From: Rhodobacteraceae bacterium M382
GTDB lineage: Bacteria > Pseudomonadota > Alphaproteobacteria > Rhodobacterales > Rhodobacteraceae
Direction of reading: 5' to 3'
Length of the DNA: 64,000 bases
NCBI GenBank assembly: GCA_025141015.1
Contig: CP081099.1
Location: 1-64,000 of the forward strand
Below, piece by piece: positions 36,873 to 45,210 of this stretch. The notes under the pieces were generated by a model. That model was not told the DNA's origin. It was given only the letters and a program-made list of their open reading frames with translations, and made no database searches. The position numbers and the translations under genes are program-made. The first letter of the stretch is position 1. Every line of letters starts with the position of its first letter.

Positions 36873-37538
36873 TTAGGCACCGCCAAAATGGCGGCTGATC
36901 AACTGGCTCAACTCGATGCGCGCGGCTTCGCCGAAAACCTCGGTTCCGGCCTCAGTCGGATGCGCGACAAAATCGGTCACATCACCGCCCGCGGTCCGGA
37001 TCCTGCCATAGACCGTCGGGGCATAGGGCCCGGCAGTGACGGTCCAGACATCGGCGGGCGTTTGCCCGCTCGCTGCCGGACCCAGGCTGTGTTCCACCTG
37101 GGCGGGTGCGATAAACAGAACCGGCCCGTCAAAGGCCGGATCGGCGGCATGCATCAGATAGGCCGCCCGCGGCGGGTTGGGCATGTTCGGGCTGGTATTG
37201 GCCCCGGGACCACGCACGTCCACATAGGGCCAGCGTTGGTCCGCGCGCAAAAAATGTTCAGCCACATTCAGGCTGTTCCCGGCGGGCAGCCTGTCATACG
37301 CCGCGCGCAGATCGCTGCGCTCCAGCACGCCGGGCCCGCGCGCAAGCGGGCAAATCACATAGGTCTCTCGAATGTCCGTTCCCCCGGTTGCCATCATCTG
37401 TCTGCACCCGTCTCCGGGGTCAGCCCCGGCCGTCGTCGTGTTGCGGGCCTGGGAGGAATTGGGCAGGCAGGCGGCGCTGATCCACAGAGCCCCAATCGCA
37501 AGACAGAGTCCCAAAAACCGTCGCAAAGCAAATTTCAT
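36873..37538 (-). CDS. exported small protein upstream of the VWA-protease gene
   Basis: About 221 residues from the ATG at 37538 (MKFALRRFLGLCLAIG); in-frame ATGs further upstream at 37553 and 37616 are also possible. The signal peptide ends ALWISAACLPNSSQA, cleaved either as a Sec signal or as a non-ideal lipobox (SAAC). The mature part (YVICPLARGPGVLERSDLRAAYDRLPAG..., PFAP-like VTAGPYAPTVYGRIR) is not recognised. It is on the same strand as the metalloprotease-VWA gene and its stop lies 33 nt before that gene's start, so co-transcription is likely. A protease-associated role such as inhibitor or chaperone is speculation. Confidence 0.7.
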   Translation of the reverse strand: MKFALRRFLGLCLAIGALWISAACLPNSSQARNTTTAGADPGDGCRQMMATGGTDIRETYVICPLARGPGVLERSDLRAAYDRLPAGNSLNVAEHFLRADQRWPYVDVRGPGANTSPNMPNPPRAAYLMHAADPAFDGPVLFIAPAQVEHSLGPAASGQTPADVWTVTAGPYAPTVYGRIRTAGGDVTDFVAHPTEAGTEVFGEAARIELSQLISRHFGGA

Positions 37539-37949
37539 TCCGGACAGATCCATTTTCGTCCCCCTCGAGATCCGGCTGACCGCCTCAGACCTCAAAGCAT
37601 CTGCAACATGACACAAAAATTCTCATAACGTCCCCGGGATAGAATCTGGCCCGGCCTGCAAGAACGCAATCTATTCAATAAACTCAGGGAAACATGCGCA
37701 AACCCCCTGCGTCAAGCGTCGGAAGATGCAGCATCGGACATTCCTGCGCTTGTGTCGCACCCAAAAACACGCTTAGCGGGCCACAGCCCCAGGCGCTCTC
37801 CTTTTGGTAAGCTGCCCCCGTCAGATCCCGGATCAGGGCGCACAGACGGCAAACAAACCCCTGCGCAGAGGTTTTTTTACTTGTTAACAAGAGCGTCTTT
37901 TTTAATTCTACGCGCCAATGACATCAAATGCCCCTAGGAGAGACAGATC
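37539..37949. other. central divergent intergenic region of the RTX locus
   Basis: About 410 bp separating the minus-strand arm (26.8-37.5 kb) from the plus-strand arm (37.95-47.0 kb) of RTX genes. No credible gene was seen; the 68-codon minus frame in it has no supporting features. Toward 37950 it turns AT-rich (37860-37910) and contains a perfect 12-bp palindrome. Confidence 0.5.
37880..37891. promoter_or_regulatory. 12-bp palindrome, candidate operator
   Basis: The perfect palindrome CTTGTTAACAAG, flanked by T-rich sequence, lies 58 nt upstream of the GTG start at 37950. Position and symmetry fit a dimeric regulator site; no regulator gene is present in the window. Confidence 0.4.
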
Positions 37950-40400
37950 GTGATTCCACATACATTTCTTGGATACAAGATCACCCGCAATAGCGCAGAC
38001 CAAGTCATCGGGGTCACCGATTCCAGCATCAGCCTGGTCCTGCCCGACGGAACCGCGCCTGTCATAACCTACCAATTCGAAAACCCCGCCAACCCGGTTC
38101 CCAACCCGGCGGACGAAGATTTGCCACTGGTGGACATCACCGTGCCCGGCGTGATCGGAGAGCCCGAGCTGCTGGACGGCGATCTGAATGTCATCGACTC
38201 CTATATCGGTCAGGTCACCCATGGTGGTGTCACCTCTTATGTGATGACCTTCACCCATGCACCGGTTGGCGTCGCCGCCACCGATTGGGTGTTCCTGCTG
38301 GGCGGAGCCCCGGTGGCGGATTTCCCCAGCCTGGCAGACCCGGTTGCCGCCTGGAACGCCTTTGAAACCACCATCACCAATGCCACGCTGGTCACCAGCG
38401 GCCCCTTTGCGCCCGGGGCCACGATCCCGCTGAGCGGCAACGACGCCTTTGTCTCCGGCACCGGCACCCAGATCGAAAGCTACACCCCGACCGATGATAA
38501 CATCACAACAGGGGCCGGCAATGATGTGGTCGATATCGGCGGCGGCGGCTTTGATACGGTCCGCACCCTGGGCGGCAATGATTTTGTGCTGGTCGACGGC
38601 GATCGCGGCTATACCGAGGTCTCGGTCGATCTGGGCGTCGGCAACGACATTCTCGATCTGGCCGATGCCAACAACAATTATGTCGAGCTGCGTCATGACG
38701 ACGGGCTGAGCACCGGCATCACCGCCACGCTGAACGGCATTACCGACATCGGACGCGTCGACAAGGGCGCGGCGGGCATGACCGTGATGCTGCAGCCCAA
38801 TCTGGCGATGAAAAGCGGCGGCATGGGGATTTACGGCACCCGGTTTGACGATGTGTTCAATATCACCGGCGTCGATGGCGGTTTTGTCCAGGTGCGTGGT
38901 CAGGGCGGCAATGACCGCATCACCGTCGACACCAGCAACGGCGGCGTGCGCCTCGACTATCGCGGCGCGCCATCGGGGATCGTCGCGGATCTGGCCGCCG
39001 GCACCGTCCAGGACGGCCATGGCGGCACCGACACGATCATCGGCCGGGCCACCGAGCTGCGCGCCACGATGCAGAACGATCAGATCACCGGCTCGGCCAG
39101 TGACGAAAATTTCATCCTGATGGCGGGCAATGACACGCTGGACGGGGGCGCTGGCGAAGACACCGCCCGCTATGACCGCAACCAGGTTGGCGCGGTGACC
39201 GTGGATCTGGCGGCGGGCACCGCAACCGGGGTCTGGCGCGGCCAGAATTTCACCCATACGCTCGACAATATCGAAAACCTGCGCGGCTCGCGCGACGACA
39301 ATGACCGCCTCAGCGGCGATGCCGGCGGCAACCGGATTCAGGGGCGCGGCGGCAATGACACGATCGAGGGGCGCGGCGGCGACGATATTCTGATCGGCGA
39401 AGAGGGCGACGACCGTATCGACGGCGGCACCGGGTTTGACCGGGCCGAATTCTGGGGCATCAACCGTGCCGATGCCACCATCACCCAAACCACAACGGGC
39501 GAGATCCAGGTGGCGACGTCGCTGGGCCTCGACACTCTGAGCAATGTCGAAGAGCTGGGCTTTGCCGATGAAAGCGTGCTGGTCAACGACCTGTTCCCCG
39601 AACCCGGCGTGGTCGTCGGCGGCGGCGGCGATGATACGCTCACCGGGGGCGACGACGGCGAAGAGCTGACCTCTGGCGGTGGCGGCGATGTGGTCGATGG
39701 CGGCGGCGGTGATGACACCATCGACGGCGGCGGCGGCAACGACACCCTGCGTGGCGGCGAAGGCAATGACAGCATCGACGGCGGCGAAGGCTCGGACACG
39801 CTCAATGGCGGCGACGGCGCCGACAGCCTGAACGGCGGCAGCTCGGATGGCGACCTGCGCGACGTGATCTTTGGCGGGTCCGGCGATGACCTGATTGATG
39901 GCGGTGCCGGCAATGACCAGATCTTTGGCATGTCGGGCAATGACACCATTGCCGGCGGCTTTGGCGTCGATGAACTGCAGGGCCAGACCGGCGACGACGT
40001 GATCACCGGGTCGGCGTTCAGCGATCTGGTGTTTGGCGGCGACGGCAATGATTTTGTCAACGGCGGATTTGGCCATGACCGGATCAACGGCGGCACCGGC
40101 GCGGACAAGTTCTTTCACATCGGGATCGCCGATCACGGGTCGGACTGGGTGCAGGATTACGCCCATACCGAAGGCGACGTGCTGTTCTTTGGCAACAGCG
40201 CAGCGACGGCGGATGATTTCCAGGTCAACTTTGCCCACACCGCCAATGCCGAAGGCGAACGCGCCGGAGACGATGCCGTGCGGGAGGCATTTGTGATCTA
40301 CAAACCCAGTGGCCAGATCATGTGGGCCCTGGTCGATGGCGAAGGCCAAAGTTCGATCAACCTGCAGATCGGCAGCGACACCTTCGATCTGCTGGCCTAG
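37950..40400 (+). CDS. RTX exoprotein with duplicated unknown N-terminal domain (paralogue of 28768 gene)
   Basis: 816 residues starting at GTG, supported by the ribosome site TAGGAG about 9 nt upstream. Residues 1-170 (FLGYKITRNSADQVIGVTDS, VIDSYIGQVTHGGVTSYVMTF, FLLGGAPVADFP, SGPFAPGATIPL) match the N-terminal domain of the 28768-31119 protein. The following beta-solenoid-like parts also match ([50 protein letters not shown]). RTX repeats and the shared C-terminal module follow ([21 protein letters not shown]). No signal peptide or catalytic motif. The two paralogues sit in mirror-image positions on opposite arms of the locus. Confidence 0.9.
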   Translation: MIPHTFLGYKITRNSADQVIGVTDSSISLVLPDGTAPVITYQFENPANPVPNPADEDLPLVDITVPGVIGEPELLDGDLNVIDSYIGQVTHGGVTSYVMTFTHAPVGVAATDWVFLLGGAPVADFPSLADPVAAWNAFETTITNATLVTSGPFAPGATIPLSGNDAFVSGTGTQIESYTPTDDNITTGAGNDVVDIGGGGFDTVRTLGGNDFVLVDGDRGYTEVSVDLGVGNDILDLADANNNYVELRHDDGLSTGITATLNGITDIGRVDKGAAGMTVMLQPNLAMKSGGMGIYGTRFDDVFNITGVDGGFVQVRGQGGNDRITVDTSNGGVRLDYRGAPSGIVADLAAGTVQDGHGGTDTIIGRATELRATMQNDQITGSASDENFILMAGNDTLDGGAGEDTARYDRNQVGAVTVDLAAGTATGVWRGQNFTHTLDNIENLRGSRDDNDRLSGDAGGNRIQGRGGNDTIEGRGGDDILIGEEGDDRIDGGTGFDRAEFWGINRADATITQTTTGEIQVATSLGLDTLSNVEELGFADESVLVNDLFPEPGVVVGGGGDDTLTGGDDGEELTSGGGGDVVDGGGGDDTIDGGGGNDTLRGGEGNDSIDGGEGSDTLNGGDGADSLNGGSSDGDLRDVIFGGSGDDLIDGGAGNDQIFGMSGNDTIAGGFGVDELQGQTGDDVITGSAFSDLVFGGDGNDFVNGGFGHDRINGGTGADKFFHIGIADHGSDWVQDYAHTEGDVLFFGNSAATADDFQVNFAHTANAEGERAGDDAVREAFVIYKPSGQIMWALVDGEGQSSINLQIGSDTFDLLA

Positions 40401-40423
40401 GCGGGCTGACCTGCACAGGACAA

Positions 40424-40440
40424 GGTGACGTTTGGTCACC
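40424..40440 (+). terminator. small hairpin after the 37950 gene
   Basis: GGTGAC-GTTTG-GTCACC forms a 6-bp stem 24 nt after the stop at 40400. There is no T tract; it could be a weak terminator or attenuate read-through into the 40490 gene. Confidence 0.3.
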
Positions 40441-40451
40441 CAAATGGTATG

Positions 40452-40483
40452 ATCCCCCCAATTGATTTATGTTTTGGGGGGAT
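40452..40483 (+). promoter_or_regulatory. inverted repeat masking the ribosome site of the 40490 protease gene
   Basis: ATCCCCCC (40452-40459) can pair with GGGGGGAT (40476-40483). The G run is the only good Shine-Dalgarno sequence, ending 8 nt before the ATG at 40490. In RNA the stem would sequester it, which could make translation depend on unfolding, upstream translation or a ligand. Confidence 0.45.
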
Positions 40484-40489
40484 TTTTCC

Positions 40490-42598
40490 ATGCCGATACC
40501 CGTTGCGCTGACCGGGAACCAAAGTATCGATGGCCTTCTGTGGGGATGGAAATGGGATTCCCCAAATCTGACAGTGTCCTTTCCCCAAAGCATCTTTGAA
40601 TACGGTGGCTATGCGGACATCCAGGGGTTCCAATCCTTTACCGAATTTCAGGCCAATCAGATCATCAATTTTGGCCTGAACAATCTGGGCGTCTTCAGCG
40701 GGCTGAGCTTTTCGGCCCCGGCACCGGGGTCGGCGGCGAATCTGCGCTTTGCCCAGGCCACCCGCATCGATTACGGCCCCAACCACATCAACACCGGCCT
40801 GCATGTCCCCGGTGGCCGCGGGTCGGCCGAGGCCAATCCACCGGATCCGTTTTTTGCCGGCCCCCACACCCAGGGCGACAATTGGTTCACCACCGGGGCC
40901 TATACCGCGCCGGTTCTGGGGAGTTTCCAATATGCCGCCGGTCTGCTGCACGAGGTCGGCCATTCGCTGGGTCTGAAACACGGCCATGCCGAACAGAGCA
41001 ATTTTGACCCCGCCAACAGCACGGTCTACCCCACATTGCCCGCGGGCGAGAATTCCCAGGAATTCTCGGTGATGACCTATCACAGCTATGTGGGCAGCGA
41101 CCTGTCCGGCGGGGCCTCGGGGATGGAGGAATATCCCTGGACCTATATGATCAACGACATCGCGGCGCTGCAGCATATGTATGGTGCCAATTTCGGCCCC
41201 GGCACCAACAACAATGACACGGTCTATCAGTTCAACCCCTCCACTGGCGAGATGACCATCACCGATGGTGGCACCGGCGGCAGCTTTGGGGCCTCATATA
41301 ATGCCAAGATCCTGATCACGATCTGGGATGGCGGCGGCACTGATCTGTTCGAATTCAGCAATTTCGAAACCGACCAGACCATCAACCTGCAGCCGGGGCA
41401 ATTCAGCACCTTTTCTCCTGCACAGCTGGCCAATCTCAGCAACGGACAGCCCGGACCGGCCCATTTCGCGCGCGGCAATGTCGCCAACCCCCTGCTCTAT
41501 GAGGGCGATCTGCGCTCGCTCATCGAAAATGTGCATACCGGCATCGGCAATGACATGATCACCGGCAATCAGGTGGCCAACTGGCTGAGCGCGGAGGCGG
41601 GCAATGACACGCTGATCGGCGGCGGGGGCGACGATACCCTGCAGGGCGGCAGCGGAGATGACTCGATGGACGGCGGTGCGGGCACGCGCGATGTCGCCCT
41701 GTTCAACCTCAACAGCACCGATATGACCGCCACCCTCAGCGGCGGTATCTTTGCGCTGAGCTCCGCCGAAGGCAGCGATCGGGTCACCGGGGTCGAATTG
41801 TTCCATTTCAACGATTTTGTCCTGTCTCTGGCTGAAATGACCGACCGGGCCGGGGGCGACCGCCCCGGAGGAACCGCGGGCAATGATGTGCTGAATGGGA
41901 CCGCTGGCGCGGATGCGCTGAATGGTCTGGCTGGCAACGATCGCATTCTGGGCGAGGGCGGCAATGACACGCTGGATGGCGGGCCCGGAGCGGATACGCT
42001 CAATGGCGGTGACGGCGATGACCGGATCATCGGCGGGCCGGGCGACAGCGACCTGCGCGACCAGATCTTTGGCGGCGCGGGCAACGATAATATCGACGCC
42101 GGTGCGGGCAATGACCAGGTGTTTGGTCAGGACGGCAATGACACCATCGCCGGTGGCGCGGGCGTCGATGACCTGCAGGGTCAGAATGGCAATGACGTGA
42201 TCACCGGCTCGGCGTTTTCCGATCTGGTGTTTGGCGGCGCGGGCAATGATTTTGTCAACGGCGGCTTTGGCCATGACCGGATCAATGGCGGCACCGGCGC
42301 GGATAAATTCTTTCACGTCGGGATCGCCGATCACGGGTCTGACTGGGTACAGGATTATGTGGCCGCGGACGGCGATGTGCTGCTCTGGGGGGGCGGACCA
42401 GCCACGGCCAGCGATTTCCAGGTCAATCTGGCCCATACCGCCAATGCCGCCGGGGAACGGTCGGGCAATGACGGCGTGCAGGAGGCGTTTGTGATCTACA
42501 AGCCGACCGAACAGATCATCTGGGCGCTGGTTGATGGCGGCGGTCAGAGTTCGATCAACATCCAGATCGGCGGCGATGTGTTCGATCTGCTGGCGTAA
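40490..42598 (+). CDS. serralysin-like RTX metalloprotease
   Basis: About 702 residues from the ATG at 40490 (MPIPVALTGN), preferred over 40469 because the GGGGGG ribosome site lies between them. It is a metzincin with the zinc motif HEVGHSLGLKH at 154-164 and Met-turn VMTY at 194-197, both intact. The protease domain continues to the usual IWDGGGTDLFEFSNF segment and RTX repeats begin at about 350. A second RTX block leads into the common C-terminal module ([21 protein letters not shown]). No Sec signal. Its 3' end shares a 116-nt identical stretch (42155-42270) with the 45211 gene (46567-46682). Confidence 0.93.
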   Translation: MPIPVALTGNQSIDGLLWGWKWDSPNLTVSFPQSIFEYGGYADIQGFQSFTEFQANQIINFGLNNLGVFSGLSFSAPAPGSAANLRFAQATRIDYGPNHINTGLHVPGGRGSAEANPPDPFFAGPHTQGDNWFTTGAYTAPVLGSFQYAAGLLHEVGHSLGLKHGHAEQSNFDPANSTVYPTLPAGENSQEFSVMTYHSYVGSDLSGGASGMEEYPWTYMINDIAALQHMYGANFGPGTNNNDTVYQFNPSTGEMTITDGGTGGSFGASYNAKILITIWDGGGTDLFEFSNFETDQTINLQPGQFSTFSPAQLANLSNGQPGPAHFARGNVANPLLYEGDLRSLIENVHTGIGNDMITGNQVANWLSAEAGNDTLIGGGGDDTLQGGSGDDSMDGGAGTRDVALFNLNSTDMTATLSGGIFALSSAEGSDRVTGVELFHFNDFVLSLAEMTDRAGGDRPGGTAGNDVLNGTAGADALNGLAGNDRILGEGGNDTLDGGPGADTLNGGDGDDRIIGGPGDSDLRDQIFGGAGNDNIDAGAGNDQVFGQDGNDTIAGGAGVDDLQGQNGNDVITGSAFSDLVFGGAGNDFVNGGFGHDRINGGTGADKFFHVGIADHGSDWVQDYVAADGDVLLWGGGPATASDFQVNLAHTANAAGERSGNDGVQEAFVIYKPTEQIIWALVDGGGQSSINIQIGGDVFDLLA

Positions 42599-42703
42599 AC
42601 CAGAGACTAAAAAGGGCCTGAACAGCATGATTTTGCCGAAAACGGGGTTTGGTGTAGGCTGATCCCATCTTCTGCAAATGTCCTTTCTGTTCAGGCTTCT
42701 CTC

Positions 42704-45082
42704 ATGACCGACATCACGGATCGCACCCGCAACATTTCCTCAAACCCTGAAATCGGCAATATCGCCCTGGGCCTGACCCGCCCGGACGCGGTCGACACGG
42801 TTATCAGCATCCTTGAACTGCCCGACATTGGCGCCATCCTGCTGGACGGCACGCCGCTGAGCCAGATCGGCCAGGAACTGACCCACAACCAGCTGGAGCG
42901 GCTGGTGTTTCAACCCGATCCCACCGGGGTCGGCAACGACCAGTTCAGCTATCGCCTGACCACCGCAAGCGGATCCCGCAGTGAACCGGAAATCGACCTG
43001 ACGACATTGGGCACGACCAGCGGCACCGCGCTGTATTTCTCGGCCGAGCGCAATGACGTGGGCACCGAACTGTGGCGGCTGCTGCCCGGCGGACAGGTCG
43101 AACTGGTCGCCAATATCCACGCCGGAGACGAAGATTCCCACCCGCGCTTCTTTGAGCGCCTCGGAGACGAGCTCTATTTCCGCGCCAATATGGACTTTGA
43201 GGTCCGCTTCAGCACCGGCTATGAACCCTGGCGCATCGGCCTGGATGGCACGCCCGAACTGATCGAAGAGGTCAATCCCGGTCGCCCGCATGGCGGCCCC
43301 AGCGAATTCACCGCCTTTGGCAGCCATGTCTATTTCCAGGGCACCAATGTGGACACCGGCGCCGAACTGTATCGCACCGGCCCGGGCATGGGGGTCGACC
43401 TGGTCGCCGACATCATCCCCGGCAGCGACAGTTCCCGCCCCACAGCCCTGACCGTCTACAATGGCGTGCTTTATTTCGTCGCCGACACCGACGCGCATGG
43501 GCGCGAGCTGTGGCGCTATACCGAAGATGGCGGCACCGAAATGGTGGCCGACATCTACGCGGGAACCAGCAATTCCAACCCTGCCAATTTTACCGTCTCG
43601 GGCGGCACGCTGTATTTCACCGCCAGCAGCCGCGGTGATGGAAACCAGTTATGGAGCATCGATCCACTGGGCAACCTGCAGCAGGTCACGGATGCGGATG
43701 ACATCGGTGCCAACGCCAAACCGCGGGCGTTGTATGATTTTGCCGACGCGCTCTGGTTTCAGGCCGATCTGTCCAGCAGCCTGGGCAACAATTATGACCT
43801 CTACCGGCTGACATCGGGCGGTACGCCGGAGCTGGTCGAAAACATCACGGTTGGCGGTCTGGCCTCGGAAATCCGCCAGATGCAGGATTTTGGCGGCGCG
43901 CTGTACTTTGGCCTCGGAGAGAGCGTGGACGGCGACCGCCTTGGACAGGAACTCTGGCGGGTCCGCCCCGACGGCACGCTCGAACTGGTGGCCGATATCA
44001 ATCCCGGTGCCCCGGCCTCGAACCCGGGCAGCTTCACGCCGTTCGGATCGGCGCTGTATTTCACCGCCACGACCGCAACCCATGGACAGGAGCTGTGGCG
44101 GGTCGATGCCGGTGGGCGGGCCGAAATGGTGCGCGATCTCAACCCCGGCGACGGGGCCGGCGTCTCAGCGCCCTATGTCTTCGAAGGCTACATGTATTTC
44201 GCCGGCGATGATGGCACCACCGGGTTCGAACTGTGGCGCATGTCGCCGGATGAAACCATGGAACTGGTCTCGGACATCAATGACGGGGCGGGCACCTCGC
44301 TCCCCTCCAATTTCGAACCGCTGCCAATCCAATATACCGTGGCGATGCCCGGGGGCAGCTTCGAGAATGATATCCTCAACGGGACACCTTTGGACGATAT
44401 CAGCGACGGGGGGCCGGGCAATGACCGCCTTCTGGGGTTCGGCGGCAATGACAGCCTGGATGGCGGGCCCGGCGCGGATACGATCAATGGCGGCGACGGC
44501 GATGACCAGATCATCGGCGGGCCCGGCGACAGCGACCTGCGCGACCAGATCTTTGGCGGTGCGGGCCATGACAATATCGACGCCGGTGCCGGAAATGATC
44601 TGGTGTTTGGCCAGGACGGCAATGACACCATCGCCGGCGGCGCGGGTGTGGACGAGCTGCAGGGCCAGGATGGCGATGACGTCATAACAGGCTCTAATTA
44701 TAGCGATCTGGTGTTTGGCGGCGCGGGCAATGATTTTGTCAACGGCGGCTTTGGTCATGACCGCATCAACGGCGGCTCCGGCGCGGACAGGTTCTTTCAC
44801 GTCGGTGTCGAAGGGCACGGGTCGGACTGGGTGCAGGATTATGTGGCCGGTGATGGCGATGTGCTGCTGTGGGGAGGCGGACCGGCCACGGCCAGCGATT
44901 TCCAGGTCAACCTGGCCCATACCGCCAATGCCGCCGGGGAACGGTCGGGCGATGACGGCGTGCAGGAGGCGTTTGTCATCTACAAACCCAGCGAACAGAT
45001 CCTCTGGGCGCTGGTTGACGGGGCCGGGCAGGATCAGATCAACATCCAGATCGGCGGCAATGTGTTCGATTTGCTGGCCTGA
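42704..45082 (+). CDS. RTX exoprotein with ELWR-repeat beta-propeller
   Basis: 792 residues, no signal peptide. About residues 100-545 are repeats of some 45-50 residues with the signature (G)xELWRxxxxG...ELVADINPG...LYFTA, for example ELWRLLPGGQVELVANIH, ELWRYTEDGGTEMVADIY and ELWRVDAGGRAEMVRDLN; this pattern is known from ELWxxDGT-repeat propellers in secreted proteins. RTX repeats and the shared C-terminal module follow ([26 protein letters not shown]). The last 440 nt are nearly identical to the inverted 3' end of the 26798 protease gene, so the module has recently been copied or converted between unrelated N-termini. Confidence 0.9.
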   Translation: MTDITDRTRNISSNPEIGNIALGLTRPDAVDTVISILELPDIGAILLDGTPLSQIGQELTHNQLERLVFQPDPTGVGNDQFSYRLTTASGSRSEPEIDLTTLGTTSGTALYFSAERNDVGTELWRLLPGGQVELVANIHAGDEDSHPRFFERLGDELYFRANMDFEVRFSTGYEPWRIGLDGTPELIEEVNPGRPHGGPSEFTAFGSHVYFQGTNVDTGAELYRTGPGMGVDLVADIIPGSDSSRPTALTVYNGVLYFVADTDAHGRELWRYTEDGGTEMVADIYAGTSNSNPANFTVSGGTLYFTASSRGDGNQLWSIDPLGNLQQVTDADDIGANAKPRALYDFADALWFQADLSSSLGNNYDLYRLTSGGTPELVENITVGGLASEIRQMQDFGGALYFGLGESVDGDRLGQELWRVRPDGTLELVADINPGAPASNPGSFTPFGSALYFTATTATHGQELWRVDAGGRAEMVRDLNPGDGAGVSAPYVFEGYMYFAGDDGTTGFELWRMSPDETMELVSDINDGAGTSLPSNFEPLPIQYTVAMPGGSFENDILNGTPLDDISDGGPGNDRLLGFGGNDSLDGGPGADTINGGDGDDQIIGGPGDSDLRDQIFGGAGHDNIDAGAGNDLVFGQDGNDTIAGGAGVDELQGQDGDDVITGSNYSDLVFGGAGNDFVNGGFGHDRINGGSGADRFFHVGVEGHGSDWVQDYVAGDGDVLLWGGGPATASDFQVNLAHTANAAGERSGDDGVQEAFVIYKPSEQILWALVDGAGQDQINIQIGGNVFDLLA
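44640..45082. repeat. right arm of long inverted repeat (paired with 26799-27240)
   Basis: The 3' end of the propeller-RTX gene is the inverted partner of the 3' end of the protease gene at 26798-28663. Only scattered substitutions are visible, for example AAC/AAT and GAT/GAC codon changes. The encoded C-terminal segments differ at one residue over about 130 (NVFDLLA versus AVFDLLA). Confidence 0.85.
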
Positions 45083-45210
45083 AAGGCAACACTCGCCAAA
45101 AAACAACGAGATATAAAGATACGTCCTTCACCGAGGGTCTGACTGCGCGCAGTCTGAGATGATCTTTGATTGCGCTCTTTACGTAACATTTCACATTCCA
45201 GGGATCCAAC

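Noticed and set aside
37684-37890. 68-codon minus-strand frame in the central intergenic region
   Set aside because: No ribosome site, no recognisable signal or domain, and it spans the T-rich promoter-like stretch.
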